Part shown: positions 37,716 through 47,321 of the stretch, in pieces | Position numbering within the stretch: the stretch's first letter is position 1 | Layout: every line of letters begins with the position of its first letter | NCBI RefSeq assembly: GCF_001005085.2 | Contig: NZ_LBMU02000017.1 | Coordinates: 36,080-100,079 of the forward strand | Direction of reading: 5' to 3' | Length of the DNA stretch: 64,000 nucleotides | Source: Streptomyces humi | GTDB lineage: Bacteria > Actinomycetota > Actinomycetes > Streptomycetales > Streptomycetaceae | Position numbers and translations under genes: made by a program | Notes under the pieces: model-generated | What the model was told of the DNA's origin: nothing | What the model saw: the letters and a program-made list of their open reading frames with translations, nothing else | Databases searched by the model: none

Positions 37716-38651
37716 ATGCCCAGTGAGCCGCCCACGGAGCCGGTCGTGGAGCCGCCCACGGAGCCGGTCGTGGAGCAGGCCGTGGAGCCGCCGATGGAGC
37801 CGGTCGTGGAGGCCGGACCCGATCACACCGCCGTCCGGACCGCCCTGTGGCGGGCGCTGCACCTGCATGCCGACGCACCGCCGCACGTCATCGAGGACGA
37901 GGTGGGGCTACGGCTGTCCGGTGCCGGTGACGACTGGCGGGCGCGCCCGGACATGGACGTCGCGGCCACCCGGCGGACCCGGGCGTCCATCGTGGCCCGG
38001 GCCCGGTTCGTGGAGGACCTGGTGCTGACGGAGGCCGCGCGCGGGGTGGACCAGTACGTCGTCCTCGGCGCCGGGCTCGACACGTTCGCGCAGCGCCGGG
38101 CGGCCGACGCGGAGGCCGCGGGCCTGCGGGTCTTCGAGGCCGACCGTGCCGGCGCGGTGGAGTGGAAGCGGGAGCGGCTGGCGGAGCTGGCGTACGGCGT
38201 GCCCGGCTGGCTGCGGCTGGTGCCGGTGGACTTCGAGGGGGACTGGTGGGGACAGCTGGTGGCCGCCGGATTCGATCCCGGGCGGCCGGCCGTGGTCGCG
38301 TCCGCCGGGGTCACCATGTACCTCACCGAGGACGCCCTCGCCGCCACCCTCCGGCGCGTCGCGCGGCTCGCGCCGGGGTCGACGCTGGTCACGACGTTCC
38401 TGCGGCCGATCGAGGACGTCGAGCTGGACCAGCGGGAGCAGCTGCGGGTGGCCGAGCGGGGCGCACGGGCCGCCGGCACGCCCTTCCTCAGCTTCTACGC
38501 GCCGGAGCGGATCGCCGAGCTGGCCCGCGCGGCCGGCTTCCGCCGGACCCGGCACGTCCCGGCGGAGGAACTGACGGCCCGCTGGTTCGCCGACCGCGCC
38601 GACGGCCTACGCCCGTCCCGAGGCGAGGAAATCCTGGTGGCCCACACCTGA
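37716..38651 (+). CDS. SAM-dependent methyltransferase, TIGR00027/PPM1-like
   Basis: The 311-residue protein belongs to the leucine-carboxyl-methyltransferase-like group widespread in actinobacteria: RTRASIVARARFVEDLV, motif VVLGAGLDTFAQR, FEADRAGAVEWKRERL, and ASAGVTMYLTEDAL. The first 32 residues are a repeat of PPTEPVVE-type units encoded by 24-bp DNA repeats and are probably disordered. It begins two bases after the VOC stop. The substrate is unknown. Confidence 0.85.
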   Translation: MPSEPPTEPVVEPPTEPVVEQAVEPPMEPVVEAGPDHTAVRTALWRALHLHADAPPHVIEDEVGLRLSGAGDDWRARPDMDVAATRRTRASIVARARFVEDLVLTEAARGVDQYVVLGAGLDTFAQRRAADAEAAGLRVFEADRAGAVEWKRERLAELAYGVPGWLRLVPVDFEGDWWGQLVAAGFDPGRPAVVASAGVTMYLTEDALAATLRRVARLAPGSTLVTTFLRPIEDVELDQREQLRVAERGARAAGTPFLSFYAPERIAELARAAGFRRTRHVPAEELTARWFADRADGLRPSRGEEILVAHT

Positions 38652-38665
38652 AACACCTGGTCCGT

Positions 38666-38827
38666 GGAGCGCCCCGTAAGGGGCGCGGGGAACTGCGCGA
38701 CCAGCCCCCACGGCCCCGCGGCAGCCCCCATGGACCCGCGGCCAGCCCCCATGGACCCGCGACCAGCCCCCACGGCCCCGCGACCAGCCCCCACGGCCCC
38801 GCGACCAGCCCCCACGGCCCCGCGCGC
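38666..38827. repeat. Palindromic GGGGAACTGCGCG element followed by a 21-bp minisatellite
   Basis: A dispersed element (GCGCCCCGTAAGGGGCGC then GGGGAACTGCGCG, 38668-38699) is followed directly by about six units of a 21-bp repeat (CAGCCCCCACGGCCCCGCGAC, with two units carrying TGGA in place of CGGC; 38702-38827). The array lies between the convergent methyltransferase and cseC genes. No coding role is likely. Confidence 0.9.
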
Positions 38828-38868
38828 CAGGTATTCCTCACGGCCACGCACCAGTCGGCCTTCGCGGC

Positions 38869-40227
38869 TCACCGGCCCCCCGCCTGGGCGGGGCCCGGCA
38901 GCATCGGGTAGCTGCCCGTCGCCGTCGGGGCGTGTTCGGGGAGCCACAGAACGGCCACCGCGCCCTCCGCGGGAACGTGCGCGGGGGAGCCCGCAGGCCG
39001 GATGTTGCGGAAGGTCAGGCGGGCGCCCAGCACCCGTGCCTGCCCGGCCGCGATGGTCAGGCCCAGCCCGTGCCCCTGCCCCGCACGGTCCTCGCTGCCG
39101 GTGCGGAAGCGGCTCGGCCCCTCCGCGAGGAGCTTCTCGGGGAAGCCGGGGCCGTGGTCGCGGACCCGGATGACCCGGCCCTCGACGGTCACCTCGATCG
39201 GCGGCTTGCCGTGCCGGGCCGCGTTGGCGAGCAGGTTGAACAGCACCCGCTCCAGCCGCCGCGGGTCGGTGGTGACCTCCGACTCGTGCACCACCCGCAC
39301 CTCGATCGCGGGGTCCTTCGCCGTCACCCGCCGCGCCACGAACTCGCCCAGCATGATGTCCTGGAGCTCGGCCCGCTCGGAGGCGCTGTCGAGCCGCGCC
39401 ACCTCCAGCACGTCCTCGACGAGGGTGCGCATCGCCTTCGCCCGGTCCAGGACCAGCTCCGTCGGGCGGCCCGGCGGAAGGAGCTCGGCGGCCGTGAGCA
39501 GGCCCGTCACCGGCGTCCGCAGCTCGTGCGCGATGTCGGCGGTCACCCGCCGCTCGGCCTCCAGCCGCTGCTGCAACGCGTCCGCCATCGCGTCCACCGC
39601 GCGCGCCAGGTCGTCGGTCTCGTCCCGGACGACCCCGCCGATCGCCTCCCGCACCCGCACGTCCGGCTCGCCCTGGGCGACCTGGTTGGCCGCGGCCGCC
39701 GCCTTGCGCAGCCGGCGCGAGAGCTGCCCGCCGATCAGCACGCCGAGGGCGCTGCCGCCGAGGACGACCGCGATGGAGCCGATGACCAGGGCCTGGTCGA
39801 GGTCTTTCAGCACGTTGCTGCTGCGGTTCGGGAAGGTGCCGTGCAGGGACAGCACCCGCCCGTCCTTGGCCTGCACCGCCGCCCAGATGTCCGGCGCGCC
39901 GCTGCCGTGGTCGATGACGTCGGTCGCCCGGCGGCCCGCGTCGACCTTGTCGCGCAGGGCGTCCGGCAGCAGCGGGTCGTTGACCTTGACGTCGGGGAAG
40001 TTCGCCCGGCCGAACAGCTCGTAGTTGCGCTGCGCGATCTGGAGCCGCTCGTTGGCCAGGTCACGGGCGTTGTCCAGCATCGAGACCCGGGCGGCGTTGT
40101 GCACCACCAGGCTCAGCGCGATCGCGACCAGCGCGCCGACCAGTGCGATGGCCGCGCTCAGCTTCCACCGGAGCCCGGTGCGCAGTCCCGGGCCGCTGTG
40201 CCGGATGTGTCTGGTGATCCCCCGCAT
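38869..40227 (-). CDS. cseC: Sensor histidine kinase of the cell-envelope stress system
   Basis: The 452-residue kinase has an N-terminal membrane helix (about 25-48), an extracytoplasmic sensor (about 49-145), a second helix (about 147-168), a HAMP-like segment (RRLRKAAAAANQVAQGEPDV), HisKA with His234 in DIAHELRTPV and a HATPase domain (NLLANAARHG, DHGPGFP, GHGLGL). It is the CseC orthologue: order and sequences of the sigE-cseA-cseB-cseC operon are recognisable. In S. coelicolor CseC senses cell-wall damage and activates CseB, which turns on sigE. The start 11 bases after the cseB stop fits an operon. Confidence 0.95.
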   Translation of the reverse strand: MRGITRHIRHSGPGLRTGLRWKLSAAIALVGALVAIALSLVVHNAARVSMLDNARDLANERLQIAQRNYELFGRANFPDVKVNDPLLPDALRDKVDAGRRATDVIDHGSGAPDIWAAVQAKDGRVLSLHGTFPNRSSNVLKDLDQALVIGSIAVVLGGSALGVLIGGQLSRRLRKAAAAANQVAQGEPDVRVREAIGGVVRDETDDLARAVDAMADALQQRLEAERRVTADIAHELRTPVTGLLTAAELLPPGRPTELVLDRAKAMRTLVEDVLEVARLDSASERAELQDIMLGEFVARRVTAKDPAIEVRVVHESEVTTDPRRLERVLFNLLANAARHGKPPIEVTVEGRVIRVRDHGPGFPEKLLAEGPSRFRTGSEDRAGQGHGLGLTIAAGQARVLGARLTFRNIRPAGSPAHVPAEGAVAVLWLPEHAPTATGSYPMLPGPAQAGGR

Positions 40228-40238
40228 GGCCGCCCCGC

Positions 40239-40943
40239 TCAGGCCTTCAACTTGTAGCCGAAACCACGGACCGTCTCGATCCGGTCCTGGCCGATCTTCG
40301 TGCGCAGCCGCTGCACATGGACGTCGACGACCCGGGTGTCCCCGCCCCAGCCGTAGTCCCAGACGCGTTCCAGCAGCTTGTCGCGGGAGAGGACGGTCCC
40401 GGGTGCCGAGGAGAACTCCAGGAGCAGCCGCATCTCGGTCGGGGTGAGCGCGACCGGCTGCCCGGCCCGGCGCACCTCCATGCCCTCCGTGTCGATCTCC
40501 AGGTCGCCGAAGGTGAGCAGCCCGCCGGTGACCGGCGTCGCGTCCTCGTGCGGCTTCTCGCCGCCGCTCGCGTGTCCGAAGCGGCGCAGTACGGCCCGGA
40601 TGCGGGCGACCAGCACGGCGCCGTCGAACGGCTTGGTGACGTAGTCGTCGGCGCCCGCCTCCAGGCCCAGCACCACGTCGATGGAGTCGGCCCGTGCCGA
40701 CAGCATGATCACCGGGACGGTCGACTCGTCCCGGATCCGGCGGCACAGGCTCACCCCGTCGAGGCCCGGGACCATCACGTCCAGCAGCGCGATGTCGGGC
40801 CGGTCGGCCCGGAACGCCTCCAGGCCCGACAGCCCGTCGGGCATGGCGGTGACCGCGAAGCCGTCCCGCTCCAGGGCGAGCTGGGTGGCCTCGCGGATGA
40901 CGTCGTCGTCCTCGACGAACAGGACGTGGGTCTGGTCTGCCAT
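40239..40943 (-). CDS. cseB: OmpR-family response regulator of the cell-envelope stress system
   Basis: The 234-residue protein has a receiver with acidic residues 11-13, phospho-acceptor Asp55 in LLDVMVPG, Lys in VTKPFD, and an OmpR winged helix (LTPTEMRLLLEFSS, DVHVQRLRTKIG, VRGFGYKL). It activates the sigE promoter when phosphorylated by CseC. It lies between cseA and cseC on the minus strand, about 60 bp after cseA. Confidence 0.96.
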   Translation of the reverse strand: MADQTHVLFVEDDDVIREATQLALERDGFAVTAMPDGLSGLEAFRADRPDIALLDVMVPGLDGVSLCRRIRDESTVPVIMLSARADSIDVVLGLEAGADDYVTKPFDGAVLVARIRAVLRRFGHASGGEKPHEDATPVTGGLLTFGDLEIDTEGMEVRRAGQPVALTPTEMRLLLEFSSAPGTVLSRDKLLERVWDYGWGGDTRVVDVHVQRLRTKIGQDRIETVRGFGYKLKA

Positions 40944-41003
40944 CCGGCTCTCTCGTGTCGTCGTTGGGGCGGGGGCGGGGCGGGGGTGGGGGTGGGGTCG
41001 GGT

Positions 41004-41669
41004 TCAGCCGGCGGCGGAGGGCGCCTCGGTGGGGTCGCCGCCGGCCGCGTTGCCGTAGTCGGTGTGGTGGAAGTCCTCCTGGACGAACCGCCCCGACGTC
41101 CAGCGATAGGTGATCACGTTCTCGCCCGAGGGACTCGACACCGGGTCCCCCTTCTCGTACACCTGCTTGGTCACGCTCAGGTCGCCCTTGTCGATCTCCG
41201 CGTAGACCGGGGACTCCTCGGCCTTGAACACATTCTTGTACGAGCCGCTGTCGCTGCGGTACACGTACGCCCCCACTCCCACGGCGTCCCCGCAGGTCAG
41301 CACGTTGACGACGACGTCGTCGACCTGGCCGCCGGTGAGGTCGCCGTAGGTCACGTCGACCGGGTAGTCGTCCCCGGCGCACGGCTTCAGGTCCCGTTTC
41401 ACCGTGGCCGAGACCGCCGGGTCGGCCTTCACCAGGGCGACCGCGTCGACCTTCGCGTAGGTCTGGGACGGATTGGGCGCGGGAACCTTGGCGGCCGGGG
41501 CCTGCCCGACCGAGTCGGAGTGTGCCGGGCCCTCGTCACGGGCGCCGGTGCCGCCGGTGCCGCAGGCCGCGGCGAAAAGGGCGACGGCGGCGACCACGGC
41601 CGACGCCGTGATCACCGCCTGTGCGCCTGCCGGGCCCCTGTCGGGCCCCGCGTCGGTCAGGCCGCGCAA
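41004..41669 (-). CDS. cseA: CseA lipoprotein, negative modulator of the sigE system
   Basis: The 221-residue protein has a signal sequence ending in lipobox LFAAAC (Cys36), then an extracytoplasmic domain (YAKVDAVALVKADPAVSATV...). In S. coelicolor CseA dampens the CseB/CseC response. The start appears to be TTG at 41669, overlapping the sigE stop by 13 bases, which supplies a basic N-region; the next in-frame GTG (41615) would leave the signal peptide without a positive charge. Confidence 0.88.
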   Translation of the reverse strand: MRGLTDAGPDRGPAGAQAVITASAVVAAVALFAAACGTGGTGARDEGPAHSDSVGQAPAAKVPAPNPSQTYAKVDAVALVKADPAVSATVKRDLKPCAGDDYPVDVTYGDLTGGQVDDVVVNVLTCGDAVGVGAYVYRSDSGSYKNVFKAEESPVYAEIDKGDLSVTKQVYEKGDPVSSPSGENVITYRWTSGRFVQEDFHHTDYGNAAGGDPTEAPSAAG

Positions 41670-42196
41670 CGCTCCCGCTCCTCACGCTCCAGCGCGCGTG
41701 CGTCGAGGTCGCGGGACTCCAGCTCCTCGCGGAGCCGGGCGAGCGCCCGGTGCAGCGTGCTCTTGACCGTTCCGGCCGACATGCCGAGGGCGGCGGCCGT
41801 CTCCTCCGTGGACATCTGCTCCCAGTGTCGCAGCACCACGACACTGCGCTGCTTCGGAGCGAGCACCTTCATGATGTCCATGAGCAGAGCGCGGTCCGCG
41901 TGCTGCTCGGTGGAGTCCGCCACCGAGGCGTCGGGCAGCTGCTCGGTGGGAACTTCCTCCAGCTTGCGGGCCCGCCACCACTCGGTCCGCGTGTTGATCA
42001 TGACCCGGCGCAGGTAGGCGTCGGCGAGTTTCTTGTCGGCGATGCCTTCCCAGCGTCCGTACGTCCGTACCAGCGCGGTCTGGAGCAGGTCCTGGGCATC
42101 GGTCGGGTCCGGGACCAGCCGGCGGGCGCTGCGCAGCAGCGCGTCCTGCCGGGTGCGGACGTACTCCTCGAATTCGAGCACCTCGCCCTGCGCCAT
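41657..42196 (-). CDS. sigE: ECF sigma factor SigE of the cell-envelope stress response
   Basis: The 179-residue sigma factor has region 2 (DAQDLLQTALVRTYGRWEGI, DAYLRRVMINTRTEWWR) and region 4 (LAPKQRSVVVLRHWEQMSTE, GMSAGTVKSTLHRALARLRE). It is nearly identical in character to S. coelicolor SigE, which directs cell-wall homeostasis genes. GGGAGG lies ten bases before the ATG. The 281-bp region upstream holds its promoter, the expected CseB target. There is no anti-sigma gene; control is by the two-component pair. Confidence 0.96.
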   Translation of the reverse strand: MAQGEVLEFEEYVRTRQDALLRSARRLVPDPTDAQDLLQTALVRTYGRWEGIADKKLADAYLRRVMINTRTEWWRARKLEEVPTEQLPDASVADSTEQHADRALLMDIMKVLAPKQRSVVVLRHWEQMSTEETAAALGMSAGTVKSTLHRALARLREELESRDLDARALEREERERCAA

Positions 42197-42477
42197 GATC
42201 AACCGCCTCCCGATCCCCGTTTTCCCCGGCCCTCGGCCTTGAGTTCCTGCTGTGGTCCCTGCCGTCCCGCCGGTCGTGGCGGGCACAGAAACGAAGCTAC
42301 GGACTCGTTGTCACGGCGCTGTGCGGAGCAGCCTGCGGGTAGCAATCGGCTGTCCGTCGGTTGTGTAACGGAAGTAGGTTCGGGGTAAGCGGACGGGTTG
42401 ATATGCCCGGTTATCAGGCTGTTTTTCTGGCACTCGGGGCCGTAACACGGCCCGTTGTCCTGTGATGTGGCTGTACG

Positions 42478-43353
42478 TCAGCCCTGCGGGAGCCGGTAGA
42501 GACCGCCCGCGAGCGGCTCCACCAGACCGTCCGAGACCAGCCCGTCCAGGGCGCGCGCCCGCTGCACCGGCTCGTGCCACACCCGGTCGAGCGCCGCCTG
42601 CGCGACGGGGGCGTGCGCCTCGCGCAGTACGGCGAGCAGCTTGCCGCGCACCTGCCGGTCGGTACCGGCGTACGTCTGCCCGCGCCGCGGCGGTCCCTCG
42701 TGCTCCGGCTTGCCGGCCAGCCGCCAGGCGCACTCGGCGGCGATGGGGCACCGCAGGCACGTCTCGTTCTTCGCCGTGCACACCAGCGCGCCCAGCTCCA
42801 TGGAGGCGGCGGCCCAGCGGGCGGCGGTCCGCTCGTCGGCCGGCAGCAGCTCACGGGCGAGCTTGCGTTCGGCGGCGGTGGTGGCGTTCGGCGGGTACTG
42901 CACCCCGGTGACGGCCCGCGCGAGGACCCGCCGCACGTTCGTGTCCAACACGGCGTGCCGCTGCCCGTACGCGAACGACGCGACCGCCGCGGCCGTGTAC
43001 TCGCCGATCCCGGGCAGCGCCAGCAGCTGCGCGTGATCGGTGGGCACGTCCCCGTCGTGCCGTTCCGTTATGGCGACCGCCGCGCCGTGCAGCCTGAGGG
43101 CGCGGCGCGGGTAGCCGAGCCGGCCCCAGGCGCGGACCGCCTCGCCGGGTGCCTCCGCGGCGAGGTCGGCGGGGCGCGGCCAGCGGGCCAGCCACTGCTC
43201 GTACACCGGCAGCACGCGGCTGACCGGCGTCTGCTGCAACATGAACTCGCTGACCATCACACCCCACGGGCCCGCCTCCGGGCGGCGCCAGGGGAGGTCA
43301 CGGGCGTGGGCGTCGAACCAGGCGATCACAGGGGTGTGCAGCTTCTCAGTCAT
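42478..43353 (-). CDS. mutY: A/G-specific adenine glycosylase, short form
   Basis: MutY removes adenine opposite 8-oxoguanine. The protein has WRRPEAGPWGVMVSEFMLQQ, the HhH motif LPGIGEYTAAAVASFA with the catalytic Asp in VLDTNVRRVL, and an iron-sulfur loop C-x6-C-x2-C-x5-C (CTAKNETCLRCPIAAEC). At 291 residues it is shorter than classical MutY (about 350); the C-terminal MutT-like domain that recognises 8-oxoG is reduced or replaced by a small helical segment. Confidence 0.92.
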   Translation of the reverse strand: MTEKLHTPVIAWFDAHARDLPWRRPEAGPWGVMVSEFMLQQTPVSRVLPVYEQWLARWPRPADLAAEAPGEAVRAWGRLGYPRRALRLHGAAVAITERHDGDVPTDHAQLLALPGIGEYTAAAVASFAYGQRHAVLDTNVRRVLARAVTGVQYPPNATTAAERKLARELLPADERTAARWAAASMELGALVCTAKNETCLRCPIAAECAWRLAGKPEHEGPPRRGQTYAGTDRQVRGKLLAVLREAHAPVAQAALDRVWHEPVQRARALDGLVSDGLVEPLAGGLYRLPQG

Positions 43354-43544
43354 GGCCCTACCGATCCTGCCACGTCCGGCGACGGCTGGGGCGGACGTGG
43401 TGGGCGACGAGGCCGGGGCCGACGGCGCCGTCGACGAAGAGCAGCCATGCCGACGGGAGTTGCCGAAATGATGATCCGGAAAAGTTGAGGTTCGGGCGGC
43501 GGGTGGGGCGAGGAAGTGCACGGATCTCTCGTACAGTTTGCGCC

Positions 43545-44396
43545 GTGGGATCTCTGCGCAATCCGGTCGGGCCGCTTCCCTCCTCCATCTACTGGCGACG
43601 GAGGGTCATCATGCTGTCCGCGGTCGTCGTCCTGGCGCTGGTGATCGCGTGGATCGTCACTTCGGGCGGCGGGGGCGGGAGGAAGGGCGCCGACGGGTCG
43701 AACGGCAAGAATCCCGTCTCCACGATCACGCCGGGGCCGTCCGGCAGCGGGCCCGCGATCAGCCAGGCGCCGGGCGGCCGGGACGAGTCCGGCGGGAGCG
43801 GATCCGGCACGGGGTCCGGGTCCGGGTCCAGTGCCGGCGCGAGTTCCGGTGCCGGTGACGGGAGTTCGGACGGTTCGGGTGACGGCTCGTCCTCCGGTGC
43901 GGCCGGTTCCGGCGGTTCCTCGGCCGGCTCGGGCACCGACGTGACCTCCGGCTCCGGCGGTACGGCCGCCTCGCTGCCGGGGTCCTCCACGCTCCCCGAC
44001 TGCACCGCCGGCGCGGTGTCGTTGACCTTGAAGAGCCTGCACAACTCGTACTCGCCGGAGCAGACGCCGACCTTCGAACTCACCGCGAAGAACACGTCGT
44101 CCAGCGACTGCAAGATCGATCTCGGCCCGAAGAACGCGGTGTTGACGATCACCGCGGCGTCCGCGGACGACAGCTACTGGTCCTCGGCCGACTGCCCGAA
44201 GGCGGCGGCGAGCCGCTGGTACCGGGTGCCGTCGGGCAGCAGCATCACGTACACCCTGAAGTGGGACCGCAAGCCGAGCGCGGCCCAGTGCGCGACACCC
44301 CCGGCGGGCTCGGCCGGCGCGGGCACGTACCTGCTGCAAGCGGCGGCCCCGGGCTACGCGAAGGCCCAGGCGTCCTTCGTACTGTCGGCGGACTGA
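43545..44396 (+). CDS. Single-pass membrane protein with Ser/Gly-rich linker and DUF4232-like domain
   Basis: The 283-residue protein has a short cytoplasmic start, one membrane helix (about 21-38), a long Ser/Gly-rich linker (40-145) and a small beta-rich extracytoplasmic domain with paired cysteines (LPDCTAGAVSLTL, SSSDCKIDLG, SSADCPKAA, AAQCATPP), two likely disulfides. It looks like a cell-surface protein of unknown role; the domain resembles actinobacterial DUF4232-type modules. The start is GTG, preceded by TACAGT ending seven bases upstream. Confidence 0.75.
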   Translation: MGSLRNPVGPLPSSIYWRRRVIMLSAVVVLALVIAWIVTSGGGGGRKGADGSNGKNPVSTITPGPSGSGPAISQAPGGRDESGGSGSGTGSGSGSSAGASSGAGDGSSDGSGDGSSSGAAGSGGSSAGSGTDVTSGSGGTAASLPGSSTLPDCTAGAVSLTLKSLHNSYSPEQTPTFELTAKNTSSSDCKIDLGPKNAVLTITAASADDSYWSSADCPKAAASRWYRVPSGSSITYTLKWDRKPSAAQCATPPAGSAGAGTYLLQAAAPGYAKAQASFVLSAD

Positions 44397-44407
44397 GGCC
44401 CGGTCGA

Positions 44408-44444
44408 AGCGCCCCGTCAGGGGCGCGAGGAACTGCGCGATCAG
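44408..44444. repeat. Copy of the palindromic GGGGAACTGCGCG-type intergenic element
   Basis: GCGCCCCGTCAGGGGCGC followed by a one-base variant of the core (GAGGAACTGCGCG) lies between the convergent gene at 43545-44396 and disA. The hairpin can form on either strand and would suit a bidirectional terminator. Confidence 0.85.
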
Positions 44445-44499
44445 CCCCCGTGGGCCCGTCGTCGCCGTACATCGCGACCGCCCGAGCCGGCAGGCGACA

Positions 44500-45624
44500 T
44501 CAGACGTACCGCTCGAGAATCGAAGACTCCGCCAGCCGGGACAGACCCTCGCGCACACTGCGCGCCCGCGCCTCGCCGACGCCGTCCACCGTCTGGAGGT
44601 CGTCGACGCTCGCGGCGAGCAGCTTCTGTAGGCCCCCGAAGTGCTCCACCAGCCGGTCGATGATCGCGCCGGGCAGCCGCGGCACCTTCGCCAGCAGCCG
44701 GAAACCGCGCGGCGACACCGCCGAGTCCAGCGTCTCCGGCGACCCCGTGTACCCCAACGCCCGCGCCACCGTCGACAGTTCCAGCAGCTCCGCATGGCTC
44801 AGGGCGTCCAGCTCGGACAGCGCCTCGTCGACCGTGCGGGACCGCTTCGCCGTCGGCTCGGGCACGTAGTCCCGGACCACCAGCTCCCGCTCCGGCTCGA
44901 CCCCGGCGATCAACTCGTCCAGCTGGAGTGCGAGGAGGCGCCCGTCGGTGCCCAGTTCGACCACGTACTCGGCGATCTCCGTGGCGATCCGGCGGACCAT
45001 CTCCAGGCGCTGGGCGACGGCGGACACGTCCCGGACCGTCACCAGGTCCTCGATCTCCAGCGCCGACAGCGTGCCGGCCACCTCGTCCAGCCGGAGCTTG
45101 TACCGCTCCAGGGTCGCGAGCGCCTGGTTCGCCCGGGACAGGATCGCCGCCGAGTCCTCCAGGACCCGGCGCTGCCCGTCGACGTAGAGGGCGATCAGCC
45201 GCATCGACTGCGAGACCGAGACCACCGGGAAGCCGACCTGCTTGGAGATCCGGTCCGCCGTACGGTGCCGGGTGCCCGTCTCCTCCGTCGGGATCGTGGC
45301 GTCCGGTACGAACTGGACACCCGCCCGCAGGATCTTCGACAGGTCGGAGGAGATCACGATGCCGCCGTCGAGCTTGCACAGCTCGCGCAGCCGGGTCGCC
45401 GTGAACTCGACGTCGAGCACGAAACCGCCCGTGCACATCGTCTCGACGGACTTGTCGAAGCCGAGGACGATGAGACCGCCGGTGTTGCCACGGAGGACCC
45501 GCTCCAGGCCGTCCCGCAGGGACGTGCCCGGAGCCACGGCGCTCAGCGAGGCGCGCATCAGGCCATCGGAACCGGCGCTCCCGCCGGACTTTCCGGGAGC
45601 CGCTGCCCGGTCGTTGGCTGCCAC
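44500..45624 (-). CDS. disA: Diadenylate cyclase DisA
   Basis: DisA makes c-di-AMP from two ATP and scans DNA. The 374-residue protein has the N-terminal DAC domain (DGGIVISSD in place of the commoner DGA motif, and GTRHRTADR), a central helical spine and a C-terminal helix-hairpin-helix DNA-binding domain ([20 protein letters not shown]). The GTG start has a perfect GGAGGAG ribosome site. It follows radA by about 80 bp on the same strand, the usual bacterial pairing; RadA is known to modulate DisA. Confidence 0.96.
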   Translation of the reverse strand: MAANDRAAAPGKSGGSAGSDGLMRASLSAVAPGTSLRDGLERVLRGNTGGLIVLGFDKSVETMCTGGFVLDVEFTATRLRELCKLDGGIVISSDLSKILRAGVQFVPDATIPTEETGTRHRTADRISKQVGFPVVSVSQSMRLIALYVDGQRRVLEDSAAILSRANQALATLERYKLRLDEVAGTLSALEIEDLVTVRDVSAVAQRLEMVRRIATEIAEYVVELGTDGRLLALQLDELIAGVEPERELVVRDYVPEPTAKRSRTVDEALSELDALSHAELLELSTVARALGYTGSPETLDSAVSPRGFRLLAKVPRLPGAIIDRLVEHFGGLQKLLAASVDDLQTVDGVGEARARSVREGLSRLAESSILERYV

Positions 45625-45704
45625 TGCACTCCTCCGGTCGCAGGTTCTGAGGCGCCGCCGCACCCGCACTCGGTTCGTACGGACGGGCGAGACCAGGGCA
45701 AAGT

Positions 45705-47114
45705 CTACCGGCGCTCCTCCGCCTCCCGTGGGGCCTCCCGGCGACGGGAGCGCGGCAGCACCCGCAGCGCGTCCCCCATGTCGGCGACCTCCAGGACCTT
45801 CATGCCCGGCGGGACCTTGCCGGGATCGCCCGGTACGAGCGCGTGCGTGAAGCCGAGCCGGTGCGCTTCGGAGAGCCTGCGCTGGACGCCGGTGACCCGT
45901 CTGACCTCGCCCGCGAGACCGACCTCGCCGATGGCGACCAGGTTCTTGGGGAGCGGGGTGTCGCTCGCGGCCGACGCCAGCGCCAGCGCGATCGCGAGAT
46001 CCGCCGCCGGCTCGGAGAGCTTCACGCCGCCCACCGTCGCGGAGTAGATGTCCCGCTTGCCCAGCGCGCTGATCCGGCCGCGCTGCTCCAGCACCGCCAG
46101 CATCATCGAGACCCGGGAGGTCTCCAGACCGGAGGTGGTCCGGCGGGGGGAGGGGATCTGCGAGTCCACGGTGAGCGCCTGGACCTCGGCGACCAGCGGG
46201 CGGCGGCCCTCCAGGGTGACGGTCAGGCAGGTGCCGGGGACCGGTTCGGCACGCCTTGTCAGGAAAAGTCCGCTCGGGTCGGCGAGGCCCGTGATGCCCT
46301 CGTCGTGCAGTTCGAAGCAGCCGACCTCGTCGGTGGCGCCGTACCGGTTCTTGACGCCGCGCACGAGCCGCAGGCGCGCGTGCCGGTCGCCCTCGAAGTG
46401 CAGGACGACGTCGACCAGGTGTTCCAGCAGGCGCGGTCCCGCGATCGCGCCGTCCTTGGTGACGTGGCCCACGAGGAGCGTCGACATGCCCCGCTCCTTG
46501 GAGGCGCGGATGAGGGCTCCGGCCACCTCCCGCACCTGGGCCATGCCGCCGGGCGCGCCGTCGATCTCGGGGGAGGCGACCGTCTGCACCGAGTCGAGGA
46601 TCAGCAGCGACGGCTTCACCGCGTCCAAGTGGCCGAGAACGGCGGACAGGTCGGTCTCGGCGGCCAGATAGAGGTGGTCGTCGATGGCGCCGATGCGGTC
46701 CGCGCGCAGGCGGACCTGACTCGCGGACTCCTCGCCTGTGACGTAGAGCGTGCGGTGCTCGTCGCTCGCCGACTTGGCCGCCACGTCGAGCAGGAGGGTG
46801 GACTTGCCGACGCCGGGCTCGCCGGCCAGGAGCACGACCGCGCCGGGGACCAGACCCCCGCCGAGGACCCGGTCCAGCTCGGGCACGCCGGTGGTGCGGG
46901 CGGTGGCCTGACGGCCGTCGACCTGGCCGATGGGCACCGCGGAGGTGGTGACCCGGCCGGGTGCCGTCGTACGGACCGCGGGCGCGCCGTACTCCTCGAT
47001 CGTGCCCCAGGCCTGGCACTCGGCGCAGCGGCCGAGCCACTTGGCCGTCTGCCAGCCGCACTCGGTGCAGCGGTACGACGGTCGGTCCTTCGCGGTCTTG
47101 GTACGGGTGGCCAT
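45705..47114 (-). CDS. radA: DNA repair protein RadA (Sms)
   Basis: RadA is a RecA-like helicase acting in recombination intermediates. The 469-residue protein has an N-terminal zinc finger (CTECGW...CAECQAW, about 16-35), Walker [10 protein letters not shown], Walker B LLILDS, KNRYG (a variant of the KNRFG motif) and a C-terminal Lon-like domain ([20 protein letters not shown]). The ATG is preceded by TACGGT ending six bases upstream, suggesting leaderless transcription. disA lies downstream. Confidence 0.97.
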   Translation of the reverse strand: MATRTKTAKDRPSYRCTECGWQTAKWLGRCAECQAWGTIEEYGAPAVRTTAPGRVTTSAVPIGQVDGRQATARTTGVPELDRVLGGGLVPGAVVLLAGEPGVGKSTLLLDVAAKSASDEHRTLYVTGEESASQVRLRADRIGAIDDHLYLAAETDLSAVLGHLDAVKPSLLILDSVQTVASPEIDGAPGGMAQVREVAGALIRASKERGMSTLLVGHVTKDGAIAGPRLLEHLVDVVLHFEGDRHARLRLVRGVKNRYGATDEVGCFELHDEGITGLADPSGLFLTRRAEPVPGTCLTVTLEGRRPLVAEVQALTVDSQIPSPRRTTSGLETSRVSMMLAVLEQRGRISALGKRDIYSATVGGVKLSEPAADLAIALALASAASDTPLPKNLVAIGEVGLAGEVRRVTGVQRRLSEAHRLGFTHALVPGDPGKVPPGMKVLEVADMGDALRVLPRSRRREAPREAEERR

Positions 47115-47321
47115 GCGGAAACCGTAGCCCCCGCCACTGACAGCGGGGCCGGAGCGGCCCCCGTGACAGGTGTGGGTGGACCGGTCCCGGCCGTGCCGGG
47201 CCGGGAACGAGCCACGGAATCACGGCGTGCTGTCCCCTATTGAGGGATCGTTTCACCCGTACGGATTAAAAGTGCTCAAGCCGCAAGAAGGGACGTTACG
47301 CCGCCGCCTACGGTCGCACGG

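Noticed and set aside
38702..38827. CRISPR array
   Set aside because: The 21-bp units are contiguous without spacers and there are no cas genes.
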